Shown here in pieces: positions 1 to 5,591 of a stretch of DNA of 5,640 nucleotides (within the stretch, counting starts at the first letter, position 1; each line of letters opens with the position of its first letter). The DNA lies in assembly GCA_964599275.1 (NCBI GenBank), contig CAZRFK010000103.1, forward strand, positions 1 to 5,640, written 5' to 3'. The notes beneath the pieces were generated by a model, which saw nothing but the letters and a program-made list of their open reading frames with translations, did no database searches and was not told where the DNA came from. The DNA is from PUMD01 sp964599275. Its GTDB lineage: Bacteria > Bacillota > Sulfobacillia > SLMV01. A program made the translations under genes and the position numbers.

Positions 1-5
1 ATGAC

Positions 6-43
6 AGGCACCAGTCCCATACAATAGAGACTGGTGCCTTTTT
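6..43 (+). terminator. Terminator hairpin at left edge, plus-strand T-run
   Basis: An 11-bp perfect stem (6-16 with 29-39; core GGCACCAGTC) with a 12-nt loop is followed on the plus strand by TTTTT (39-43). This orientation fits a convergent plus-strand gene ending left of the window. On the minus strand the hairpin follows the D-aminoacylase stop by about 44 bp but is followed by TGTCAT and not a T-run, so it would terminate that transcript only weakly. Confidence 0.75.
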
Positions 44-83
44 GCATTCAATCGATCCAAATCCTCTTTTTCATCGCAAAAAG

Positions 84-1655
84 TTAACGAGAAAGCACTT
101 CCCCGGGAAATTCATCACGTTGGTCGTCCCCCTGTACAACTACCTGACCGTTTACAAGTACACAGTCAATGCCGGCAGGAAAATTATGAGGGTCTGTGAA
201 GGTGGCACAGTCCGTAACCTCTACTGGATCGAATATAACGATATCGGCACAAAAGCCTGGCAGTAAGAGACCACGATCCCACAAACCCAGGGTTGAGGCA
301 GGTAGAGAAGTCATTTTACTTATAGCTGTTGATAGGCTCAAAACTCCCTCATCACGTACATACTTGCCCAAGACTCTTGGAAAGGTTCCATAGCTACGTG
401 GATGCGGCTTACCCTCACTCAACGGTCCTTCAGGAGCCCGCGCACTCCCGTCTGTCCCCACCATAACTATTGGAGACTTCATGACTTCACGTACGTCTTC
501 ATCATTTATAGCAAATCGCACTACCCCAACATTGGCCTTTTCTTCTCGAAGCAGCTGCAGCGCAGTCTCACGGGGATCTTCAACATCCCGCTCCTCGGCA
601 ATATCTGCTATGTTTTTTCCTTCATGCTGCTTATTTATGTCTGAGGAAACGTGAGAGATAAGCACATCTTCCCAACCATCAGGGTTCATTTCTTCTTTTA
701 TTTGGGTGCAAACCTCATCGTTTTCAAGACGTTCTAACAGGACGTCTCTACCCCCGTCATGAGCCCAGGAGGGCAGGCTCGCTGTAAGGCCAGTAGCCGA
801 AGCTGTATAAGGGTACTGGTCCGCAGTAACTTGGACTCCATCCTCTCGCGCCTGATTGAGCAGTTTCAATGCATCCCTGACGTCGCCCCAGTTGTCCTCT
901 CCCATGGCTTTTAGGTGTGATATCTGCACACGGCATCCTGAGGCTGCACCTATGTTTACTGCCTCCTGCAAACTCTCTATTAATTTGGAGCCCTCATTAC
1001 GAATATGGGTAAAATACAGTGCATCATTATGAGCCAGAACTTCAGCCAGACTGATAAGTTCATCTGTATCAGCATATACACCCGGAGGATATATGAGGCC
1101 GCTGGACATACCGAAACTACCAGCATCAAGACAATCCTGAAGCACTTCTTTCATCTGCTGCAATTCTGATTCAGTAGGCGCCCTGTCGTCTTCTCCCATT
1201 ACCAATCTTCTTATGCTTCCATGGCCAACTACCGGAGCACAATTGACAGATATCCCCCGCTGTCGCAGCATATCTAGATATTCATCCATCCCCGACCAAG
1301 CAATGTCCTCCACATCTAACTTATCAGACCACTGCTCTTTAATGCGCTGTAACCGCTCAGGATCTGCGGGAGCAGCTGAATTACCACACTGGCCAATTAC
1401 CTCTGTCGTGATGCCCTGTCGAATTTTGCTCTGCGCTTTCCCATCCGCAATCAAGTTAAGATCTGAATGAGAATGGATGTCAATGAAACCGGGGCAGACA
1501 ACACGTTCATCAGCATCGATAACGTTTTCACTCTGCTTGTCCGATAAATTCCCAATTTCCACAATATAACCATCTTTTATGCCCACATCAGCTCGTAACC
1601 ATGGTCCGCCTGCTCCAGAATACACCTTGCCATTGACAATCACCTGATCAAACAT
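84..1655 (-). CDS. N-acyl-D-amino-acid deacylase (D-aminoacylase)
   Basis: Amidohydrolase-superfamily enzyme predicted to cleave N-acyl-D-amino acids to D-amino acids and a carboxylate; some relatives act on dipeptides or cyclic amides instead. The metal-site residues of characterised D-aminoacylases are all recognisable: H61 and H63 in IDIHSHSD, the bridging cysteine C90 in EVIGQCG, H217 in FTHIRNEG, H247 in ISHLKAMG and D402 in MVGTDGSA. The following PHPRSYGTFPRVLGKYV (417-433) is also characteristic. The length of 523 residues is full. No signal peptide is seen, so it is cytoplasmic. The start is ATG at 1655 with AAAGGTGA 6 nt upstream. It is 108 bp after rsmI, with no clear terminator or strong promoter between, so it could be co-transcribed or have its own weak promoter. 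The exact acyl or D-amino-acid substrate cannot be read from sequence. Confidence 0.92.
   Translation of the reverse strand: MFDQVIVNGKVYSGAGGPWLRADVGIKDGYIVEIGNLSDKQSENVIDADERVVCPGFIDIHSHSDLNLIADGKAQSKIRQGITTEVIGQCGNSAAPADPERLQRIKEQWSDKLDVEDIAWSGMDEYLDMLRQRGISVNCAPVVGHGSIRRLVMGEDDRAPTESELQQMKEVLQDCLDAGSFGMSSGLIYPPGVYADTDELISLAEVLAHNDALYFTHIRNEGSKLIESLQEAVNIGAASGCRVQISHLKAMGEDNWGDVRDALKLLNQAREDGVQVTADQYPYTASATGLTASLPSWAHDGGRDVLLERLENDEVCTQIKEEMNPDGWEDVLISHVSSDINKQHEGKNIADIAEERDVEDPRETALQLLREEKANVGVVRFAINDEDVREVMKSPIVMVGTDGSARAPEGPLSEGKPHPRSYGTFPRVLGKYVRDEGVLSLSTAISKMTSLPASTLGLWDRGLLLPGFCADIVIFDPVEVTDCATFTDPHNFPAGIDCVLVNGQVVVQGDDQRDEFPGEVLSR
98..111. other. Near-match (12/14) to the Noc-binding site
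   Basis: CTTCCCCGGGAAAT differs from ATTTCCCGGGAAAT at two positions. It lies in the last codons of the D-aminoacylase gene, encoding E-F-P-G-E on the minus strand. On its own it is weak; it is listed because an exact match occurs about 2 kb away. Confidence 0.25.
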
Positions 1656-1763
1656 CTGATATCACCTTTCCGAGATACGCCTCGCAGAAAAACTCAGCAC
1701 TAATAATGTTATTCCTCTTAAGGCAAACTTATCCTGCAGGCAGTAAATTAACTGTAGGAATTT

Positions 1764-2672
1764 CTAGTCGGAATACTTGATGAAAGCATCGTACACAGTG
1801 CTGCGCGGTAAATCATGCCCTCTGGCCACAGTTCGTACTGCTTCACTCAGCCGGTAACCGCTGTCGCAGAGTAACTCAATCTGCTTGAATACCTCCTGGC
1901 CGATATCGTGATTTTTGTCCGAACGGCGAATCAGGGGCGGGAAATCTTCGGGTGGCTCTTGGTCGGTCGATATTATTCTGAAATCAACCGGTGCAACAAC
2001 AAGGGAAAACTCACCGCGCAGTTCAATCTCTCCGCTTCGAAATTTATCGGCAAGTTCGAGAGGAAATGCACAGACCGTTTCCTCATACATTTTAGTCATT
2101 TCCCGGGAAATGCTTATCAATCTTTTGCCTAAAACTTCTTCTATCGCCTCGAGGGTTCTTATCAGTCGTTTGGGTGACTCATAAAAAACCAGGGAACAGT
2201 CTAATAGCGCTACCTCCTGCAGAAACTGGTGAAGTTTTTCTCCGCGCGGGGGAAATCCTGCGAAAAAATATGCATCAGTTGGAAGTCCGCTGATTGATAA
2301 AGCGGCTACCGCAGCACTGGGACCGGGTATGGTCAGCACCTCTATCCGAGCCTGCCGTGCCTGTCTTACCAGGTAAAAACCTGGATCTGAGATAGCCGGC
2401 GTACCAGCTTCTGAAATGAGTGCTATATCACTGCCATTTTGTAGGTGCTTCATTAAATGTGGGGTGACATTTTCCTTGTTGTGATCATGGTAAGAATTCA
2501 ACTTGTTGTTTATTCCATACCGTTTGAAGAGCTTTTGGGCCCTTCTTGTGTCCTCAGCAGCAACCAGCTCAACCTCCTGCAAAACACTCAGGGCCCGATG
2601 TGTAATGTCCTGAAGATTTCCTATTGGTGTAGCCACAACATAGAGGACGCCACCTTCATCTTCTGATACCAC
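1764..2672 (-). CDS. rsmI: 16S rRNA (cytidine-1402 2'-O)-methyltransferase RsmI
   Basis: Transfers a methyl group from S-adenosylmethionine to the 2'-O of C1402 in 16S rRNA, tuning the decoding centre of the 30S subunit. With the start at 2672 (302 residues) the tetrapyrrole-methylase-fold motifs run in order: ATPIGN (14-19), AAEDTR (38-43), ISEAGTPAISDPG (86-98), PGPSA (116-120), SGLP (128-131), YESPKRL (164-170), REMTK (190-194) and RGEF (219-222). The motif usually written SDAGTP has Glu for Asp. The C-terminal part, LSEAVRTVARGHDLPRSTVY, looks like the small helical domain typical of the family. The start is uncertain: GTG at 2705 gives 313 residues and a 4-bp overlap with ricT, but 2672 has the better ribosome binding site. 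In Bacillus the orthologue is yabC, separated from ricT by yabA, yabB and yazA, all absent here. Confidence 0.95.
   Translation of the reverse strand: MVSEDEGGVLYVVATPIGNLQDITHRALSVLQEVELVAAEDTRRAQKLFKRYGINNKLNSYHDHNKENVTPHLMKHLQNGSDIALISEAGTPAISDPGFYLVRQARQARIEVLTIPGPSAAVAALSISGLPTDAYFFAGFPPRGEKLHQFLQEVALLDCSLVFYESPKRLIRTLEAIEEVLGKRLISISREMTKMYEETVCAFPLELADKFRSGEIELRGEFSLVVAPVDFRIISTDQEPPEDFPPLIRRSDKNHDIGQEVFKQIELLCDSGYRLSEAVRTVARGHDLPRSTVYDAFIKYSD
2098..2111. other. Exact match to the Bacillus Noc-binding site
   Basis: ATTTCCCGGGAAAT is identical to the 14-bp consensus reported for the nucleoid-occlusion protein Noc of Bacillus subtilis; palindromic symmetry extends one pair further (2097-2112). 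It lies inside rsmI, where the minus strand encodes I-S-R-E-M. Because R-E-M is a conserved RsmI motif, about half of the site is explained by protein coding, so a chance match cannot be excluded. A functional site would require a Noc homologue in this genome. Confidence 0.45.
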
Positions 2673-2678
2673 CCTGAA

Positions 2679-2684
2679 CTCTCC
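2679..2684 (-). promoter_or_regulatory. Ribosome binding site that favours the shorter rsmI start
   Basis: GGAGAG stands 6 nt before the GTG at 2672. The alternative GTG at 2705, which overlaps the ricT stop as GTGA, has no comparable Shine-Dalgarno upstream. Confidence 0.55.
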
Positions 2685-2701
2685 GTTCTTTAAACTCCCG
2701 G

Positions 2702-3526
2702 TCACGAACCATCTGTCTGCTTCTCATTGTTAACTTCTATTTCATCAGCTGCGTAATCATCCACTTTTCCATCCTCGTCATGACGCACAACTACGCGCTT
2801 TTTAAGATGATTACACCGTATTACTTTACCCTTCCCATCTTCGGTAATCACTTTCTGGCCCTGATCCGGTAGAATTTTTTTCGCTTCTTCATACGTTTCT
2901 TCTTCAAACTGCAGACAGCACATCAATCTTCCGCACAACCCCGATATTTTCGCCGGATTTAATGATAGATCCTGCTGTTTGGCCATTTTTATTGTCACCG
3001 GTGAAAAATCTGAGATGAAAGCAGTACAGCAGCACCGTCGCCCACATTGACCAATTCCGCCAACAATTTTGGCTTCATCACGAACCCCAATTTGTCTCAG
3101 CTCAATGCGGGTATGAAAAGTAGAAGCAAGATCTCTGACCAGCTCCCGGAAATCCACACGTCCATCTGCTGTAAAATAAAATAGCAGCTGGCTGCCATCA
3201 AAAGCATACTCAGAGTCAACTACCTCCATATCCAGGCCGTGCTTTTCAACTTTCTTTTCACATATTTTTTGTGCTTCTTCGGCCTTTTCTTCATTGCGCT
3301 TGACCTGGTGGCGATCTTCACGAGTAGCTTTTCGTACTACTGGTCTTAAAGGACTAACTACTTCATCTGAGGACACTTCCTTACGCGGAGTAACTACTGT
3401 AGCATACCCCAATCCACGCGATGTTTTCACTATAACATTATCTCCCCTATTGACATCCAATTCTCCCGGGTCAAAATAGTACATTTTGCAAGCACGCTTA
3501 AATCGAACCCCTACCACTTCCGGCAC
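2702..3526 (-). CDS. ricT: RicT/YaaT, PSP1-domain regulator
   Basis: Cytoplasmic PSP1-domain protein. In Bacillus subtilis RicT forms the RicA-RicF-RicT complex, which carries iron-sulphur clusters, directs RNase Y in mRNA maturation and is needed for sporulation, competence and biofilm formation. Residues 5-18 (VVGVRFKRACKMYYF) and the stretch GGIGQCGRRCCCTAF (156-170) followed by MAKQQDLSLNPAKISGLCGRLMCC (181-204) are near-exact family signatures. Conserved cysteines fall at 161, 166, 167, 198, 203 and 204, with one more at 165 that makes a CCC triplet. The predicted length is 274 residues. A longer start at 3535 (277 residues) is possible, but that GTG lies inside the ribosome binding site. 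The stop TGA overlaps a possible rsmI GTG by 4 bp. RicA and RicF are not encoded in this window. Confidence 0.93.
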   Translation of the reverse strand: MPEVVGVRFKRACKMYYFDPGELDVNRGDNVIVKTSRGLGYATVVTPRKEVSSDEVVSPLRPVVRKATREDRHQVKRNEEKAEEAQKICEKKVEKHGLDMEVVDSEYAFDGSQLLFYFTADGRVDFRELVRDLASTFHTRIELRQIGVRDEAKIVGGIGQCGRRCCCTAFISDFSPVTIKMAKQQDLSLNPAKISGLCGRLMCCLQFEEETYEEAKKILPDQGQKVITEDGKGKVIRCNHLKKRVVVRHDEDGKVDDYAADEIEVNNEKQTDGS

Positions 3527-3534
3527 GGATTTCA

Positions 3535-3541
3535 CCCCTCT
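3535..3541 (-). promoter_or_regulatory. Ribosome binding site that sets the ricT start
   Basis: AGAGGGG on the minus strand ends at 3535, overlapping a possible GTG start at 3535 but standing 8 nt before the GTG at 3526. The spacing favours 3526, which also gives the family-like N-terminus MPEVVGVRF. Confidence 0.65.
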
Positions 3542-3592
3542 CTATCATAAACTTTTTGCGTTTTTTTCAGCATTTTAATCAGTACAGCAAAG

Positions 3593-4249
3593 TTAATTAT
3601 ATTGCCGATGTATAGAATGCTGCAACTTGATAAGGCACACTTCCAAGGTTAACCGCACATTTGCATTTGCATCCAGGGCCTGTATCGCAGAGCATATTGC
3701 ATCAACACACTCTGAAAAAACTATCCAACATCGGGCTTCAACCAACTTCTGCCTCAACATGGCCACCAGGGCAGTAAGATTTCTTTTAGCTTCAGATCGA
3801 TCTGAAGCTAAATTTTCTGCCCACCTGTAAAGGGTTGGCGGAGGTAATCTGCGTTCAATTAAGAGGTTAGTAATCCTTCGCATTTTATCCCGGTCAGCAC
3901 CTTCTTGGTTAATTAAACGTTCCGCCAACTGGACATCAGCTGCAGTAGTCATATACAGATTTTTTTGGGTCTTATCATCCTCAATACCGATCTTTTCCAT
4001 GCGCCGATTAAAAGAATCCAACGACAGGTCCTTGAACGGGATTCGTACACACCTGGAACGGACTGTCGACAGGAGAGAATCCGGCCTGCTCGAAAGGAGT
4101 ATCAATACAGAATCTCCCTGTGGATCTTCCAGTGTCTTTAACATGGCATTCTGAGCTTGAGGAGTCATTGAATCGGCTTCAGGGATCACAATAACTTTTG
4201 CGCCACCTTGATATGTGCGACGCTTCACCGTAGGCCGTATTTCATCCCG
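3593..4249 (-). CDS. holB: DNA polymerase III delta-prime subunit, 5' end missing
   Basis: Clamp-loader subunit that helps open and load the beta sliding clamp at the replication fork. Only the C-terminal 218 residues are visible; the family is about 310-330 residues, so roughly 100 N-terminal residues with the Walker A region lie in the gap. The fragment begins at the conserved RDEIRPTV, continues with the degenerate Walker B stretch VIVIPEADSMTPQAQNAMLKTLED (PEAD replaces the usual DEAD) and LLSSRPDSLLSTVRSRCVRIPF (residues 51-72), which holds the clamp-loader SRC motif with its arginine finger. The C-terminal collar ends NANVRLTLEVCLIKL (195-209), also typical. It stops with TAA at 3595-3593, 66 bp before the preferred ricT start. 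A perfect 28-bp palindrome lies inside codons 146-155 of the fragment. Confidence 0.93.
   Translation of the reverse strand, partial: RDEIRPTVKRRTYQGGAKVIVIPEADSMTPQAQNAMLKTLEDPQGDSVLILLSSRPDSLLSTVRSRCVRIPFKDLSLDSFNRRMEKIGIEDDKTQKNLYMTTAADVQLAERLINQEGADRDKMRRITNLLIERRLPPPTLYRWAENLASDRSEAKRNLTALVAMLRQKLVEARCWIVFSECVDAICSAIQALDANANVRLTLEVCLIKLQHSIHRQYN
3785..3812. repeat. Perfect 28-bp palindrome inside holB
   Basis: The left arm TTTAGCTTCAGATC is followed directly by its exact reverse complement, with no spacer and no mismatch over 14 bp; symmetry breaks at 3784/3813. It contains two GATC tetramers around the centre. It lies in the coding sequence for the A-S-D-R-S-E-A-K segment of the HolB C-terminal domain, a weakly conserved part of the family. 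It may be a DNA-binding site for a dimeric protein or an mRNA hairpin of about 12 bp with a UCGA loop. I do not recognise it as a known site. Confidence 0.85.
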
Positions 4250-4349
4250 NNNNNNNNNNNNNNNNNNNNNNNNNNNNNNNNNNNNNNNNNNNNNNNNNNN
4301 NNNNNNNNNNNNNNNNNNNNNNNNNNNNNNNNNNNNNNNNNNNNNNNNN
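4250..4349. other. Assembly gap of 100 N between darA and holB
   Basis: Exactly 100 N, the customary placeholder for a gap of unknown length. The true interval must hold the last codons of darA and roughly the first 100-110 codons of holB, including its start and Walker A region, so it is longer than 300 bp. In Bacillus a yaaR gene lies between darA and holB; if present here the gap would be longer still. Reading through the N happens to keep frame and yields a 360-codon darA-holB fusion that is an artefact. Confidence 0.97.
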
Positions 4350-4675
4350 AATTCTTCAACATCGAGTACAAACACTGTTGCGCCACCTACTGTAATCTCA
4401 ACAGGTGAAGGAACGTGAGTTCCTCTACCTCCGGCAATAGGAGCAATGGGTGAAACGGTTTTTTCTCTGGGTTGGCAGTTTTCTCGTATTATTTCTAATA
4501 TATCCTCAGTATCATTACAACTACAACCAATCAACAGAGTGGTGTTGCCTTTACCCAAGAAACCGCCGGTGCTTGAAAGCTTTGTCGAAGGGTATTCTTG
4601 CTCTGCAAGCTCCTGTAAAAGTGTATCTGCATCTCTGTCCTGGACTATTGCAATCACTAACTTTGAAATGCACAC
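4350..4675 (-). CDS. darA: Cyclic-di-AMP receptor, PII-like (DarA/PstA/YaaQ), cut by gap
   Basis: Small PII-like signalling protein of the YaaQ/DUF970 family. Family members form trimers that bind cyclic di-AMP; the downstream partner is generally unknown. The sequence shows LVIAIVQDRDADTLL (residues 6-20), the signature loop STGGFLGKGNTT (35-46) and the C-terminal strand VGGATVFVLDVEE (96-108), all closely matching Bacillus DarA (109 residues). The start is GTG at 4675, with AGGGGG 7 nt upstream; a few residues precede the usual MKLIVAIVQD start. The reading frame runs into the assembly gap after 108 codons plus TT (Phe or Leu). By family length only the last few codons and the stop are missing. 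A CSC pair (51-53) in the middle is unusual. Linkage to tmk and holB is the standard Firmicutes arrangement. Confidence 0.92.
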
Positions 4676-4734
4676 CCTGATTCCCCCTATTAAGTATTTG
4701 GGTTCTGTGTCTGTGATGCCTGTATGATATAATG

Positions 4735-5382
4735 TTATTTCAGCTGTGGGAACCTCTCGACAATAACCCGCTGGATGTTTTGAGCTGTGTCTTTAATCTC
4801 TGAAGACGTATCTATAATGACAATTCTTTGCGGAAAACACTCAGATAAACGGAGGTATCCCCGGCGAACCCTATCATGAAACCGCTGGTTCCGGGCTTCA
4901 ATGCGATCCTCAGAAGCCCGATAATGAGTCTGCTGAAGATTCGGACCAGAACCCAGAACAAACGTCAAATCTGGTATGGTATTGTCTACTGCAGGACGGT
5001 TAACATCCCACACCAGTTCCGGTTCTAACCCGAGACCATATCCCTGATAGGCCAGGCTCGAATCAATAAAGCGGTCACAAATTACCACCTCGCCCTTACT
5101 CAAAGCTGGCTTTATTACCTGACGGACCAACTGAGCACGGGCAGCTGCAAACAAGAACATCTCCGCTGCCGGCTGTATCTCATCTTCAGAACTAAGTAAT
5201 ATTTCCCTGATTTCCTCACCAACAGGTGTGCTTCCCGGTTCTCTCACCCGCACCACTGAAACGTCTCGCCCTTCAAACCACTCACTAAGCAGGTCGGCCT
5301 GAGTAGTTTTGCCAGAAGTTTCAACGCCTTCAAACGATATGAACAAGCCTGTCTGCAAAACCGGATGATTGAATTGACTCAC
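4735..5382 (-). CDS. tmk: Thymidylate kinase (dTMP kinase)
   Basis: Phosphorylates dTMP to dTDP with ATP in the cytoplasm, the step shared by the de novo and salvage routes to dTTP. The 215-residue length is normal. Visible motifs are the P-loop GVETSGKTT (residues 19-27), REPGSTPVGEEIRE (47-60), the dTMP-binding DRFIDSSLAYQG (103-114) and an arginine-rich LID ending RFHDRVRRGY (167-176). The P-loop lacks Arg while the LID carries several, as in E. coli-type (type II) enzymes. Two positions depart from the usual form: REPGG is REPGS, and the strand normally reading LDVxPE is LGSGPN (143-148). The start is GTG at 5382, with AAGGAGAGG 8 nt upstream. About ten residues precede the usual family N-terminus. 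First gene of the minus-strand cluster; darA follows after 59 bp. Confidence 0.96.
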   Translation of the reverse strand: MSQFNHPVLQTGLFISFEGVETSGKTTQADLLSEWFEGRDVSVVRVREPGSTPVGEEIREILLSSEDEIQPAAEMFLFAAARAQLVRQVIKPALSKGEVVICDRFIDSSLAYQGYGLGLEPELVWDVNRPAVDNTIPDLTFVLGSGPNLQQTHYRASEDRIEARNQRFHDRVRRGYLRLSECFPQRIVIIDTSSEIKDTAQNIQRVIVERFPQLK

Positions 5383-5442
5383 TCAAATGACCTCTCCTTG
5401 CTTTACATTACCTTTCAAATCAGAGATAGACTTTGCTCTCAT
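5383..5442 (-). CDS. Possible 19-codon leader ORF abutting tmk
   Basis: An ATG at 5442 opens a reading frame for MRAKSISDLKGNVKQGEVI that ends with TGA at 5385-5383, directly before the tmk GTG at 5382 and in the same frame. A Shine-Dalgarno-like AGGTGA (5455-5450) sits 7 nt upstream of the ATG. The predicted transcription start (about 5451) falls inside that Shine-Dalgarno, however, so translation would need a longer transcript or near-leaderless initiation. I recognise no family. The peptide is hydrophilic and lysine-rich, without a membrane segment or a run of regulatory codons. It could be a coupling ORF for tmk or chance. Confidence 0.2.
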   Translation of the reverse strand: MRAKSISDLKGNVKQGEVI

Positions 5443-5457
5443 CAATGCTTCACCTAA

Positions 5458-5466
5458 ATTATACCA
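5458..5466 (-). promoter_or_regulatory. Extended -10 promoter for the tmk operon
   Basis: On the minus strand the sequence TGGTATAAT is a perfect extended -10 element (TGnTATAAT), with TATAAT at 5463-5458. The expected -35 position, 17 bp upstream, holds only TATTAA (5486-5481), a poor match, which is common when an extended -10 is present. Transcription would begin near 5451 and give a leader of about 70 nt before the tmk GTG. The site lies between the upstream terminator and the first gene, where an operon promoter is expected. Confidence 0.65.
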
Positions 5467-5491
5467 TATAATCGTTCACATTAATATAACC

Positions 5492-5522
5492 CTAAAGCGA
5501 TGCTTTAGCAGAGCTTGCTCTG
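5492..5522. repeat. Two abutting inverted repeats upstream of the tmk promoter
   Basis: CTAAAGC-GAT-GCTTTAG (5492-5508, 7-bp arms) is followed without a spacer by CAGAGC-TT-GCTCTG (5509-5522, 6-bp arms). The pair ends about 6 bp upstream of where a -35 element would lie for the tmk promoter at 5458-5466. No T-run follows on either strand, so these are not terminators. They could be an operator pair, a structured leader of a longer transcript, or the remnant of a hairpin-based mobile repeat. The sequence alone does not decide between these. Confidence 0.5.
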
Positions 5523-5591
5523 AAAACTATTGATTGCCTTTATCCTAATACCTTCGTCACTTTTATCAATTTTCCTCCACTACTAACAACC

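Noticed and set aside
480..500. ACGTACGT-centred sequence as a possible parS site
   Set aside because: It does not fit the TGTTTCACGTGAAACA consensus beyond a few bases.
1656..1763. Search for a promoter or terminator between rsmI and the D-aminoacylase gene
   Set aside because: Only a weak TTGCCT/TATTAG pair with 15-bp spacing and an imperfect short palindrome without T-run were found; neither is strong enough to call.
1908..2184. Two overlapping plus-strand reading frames opposite rsmI
   Set aside because: Both are antisense shadows of rsmI with low-complexity, non-family sequence.
3461..3475. Third CCCGGG core as a possible Noc site
   Set aside because: The flanks match only about 9 of 14 positions of the consensus.
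3593..4675. A single 360-codon protein spanning the N run
   Set aside because: Its two halves match separate families (DarA and the C-terminal part of HolB), each broken at the gap; the frame agreement across 100 N is accidental.
4446..4727. Plus-strand 93-codon reading frame opposite darA
   Set aside because: It mirrors the well-supported darA gene and the tmk-darA spacer, shows no family motifs and has no convincing ribosome binding site.
4725..4733. TGATATAAT, an extended -10 motif on the plus strand, antisense to tmk
   Set aside because: No -35 at suitable distance and the spot is an AT-rich spacer; a chance match is as likely as an antisense promoter.
5540..5580. GGAGG followed by TTG and nine codons on the minus strand
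   Set aside because: The frame closes after nine codons and no conserved peptide is recognised; I treat it as intergenic sequence.
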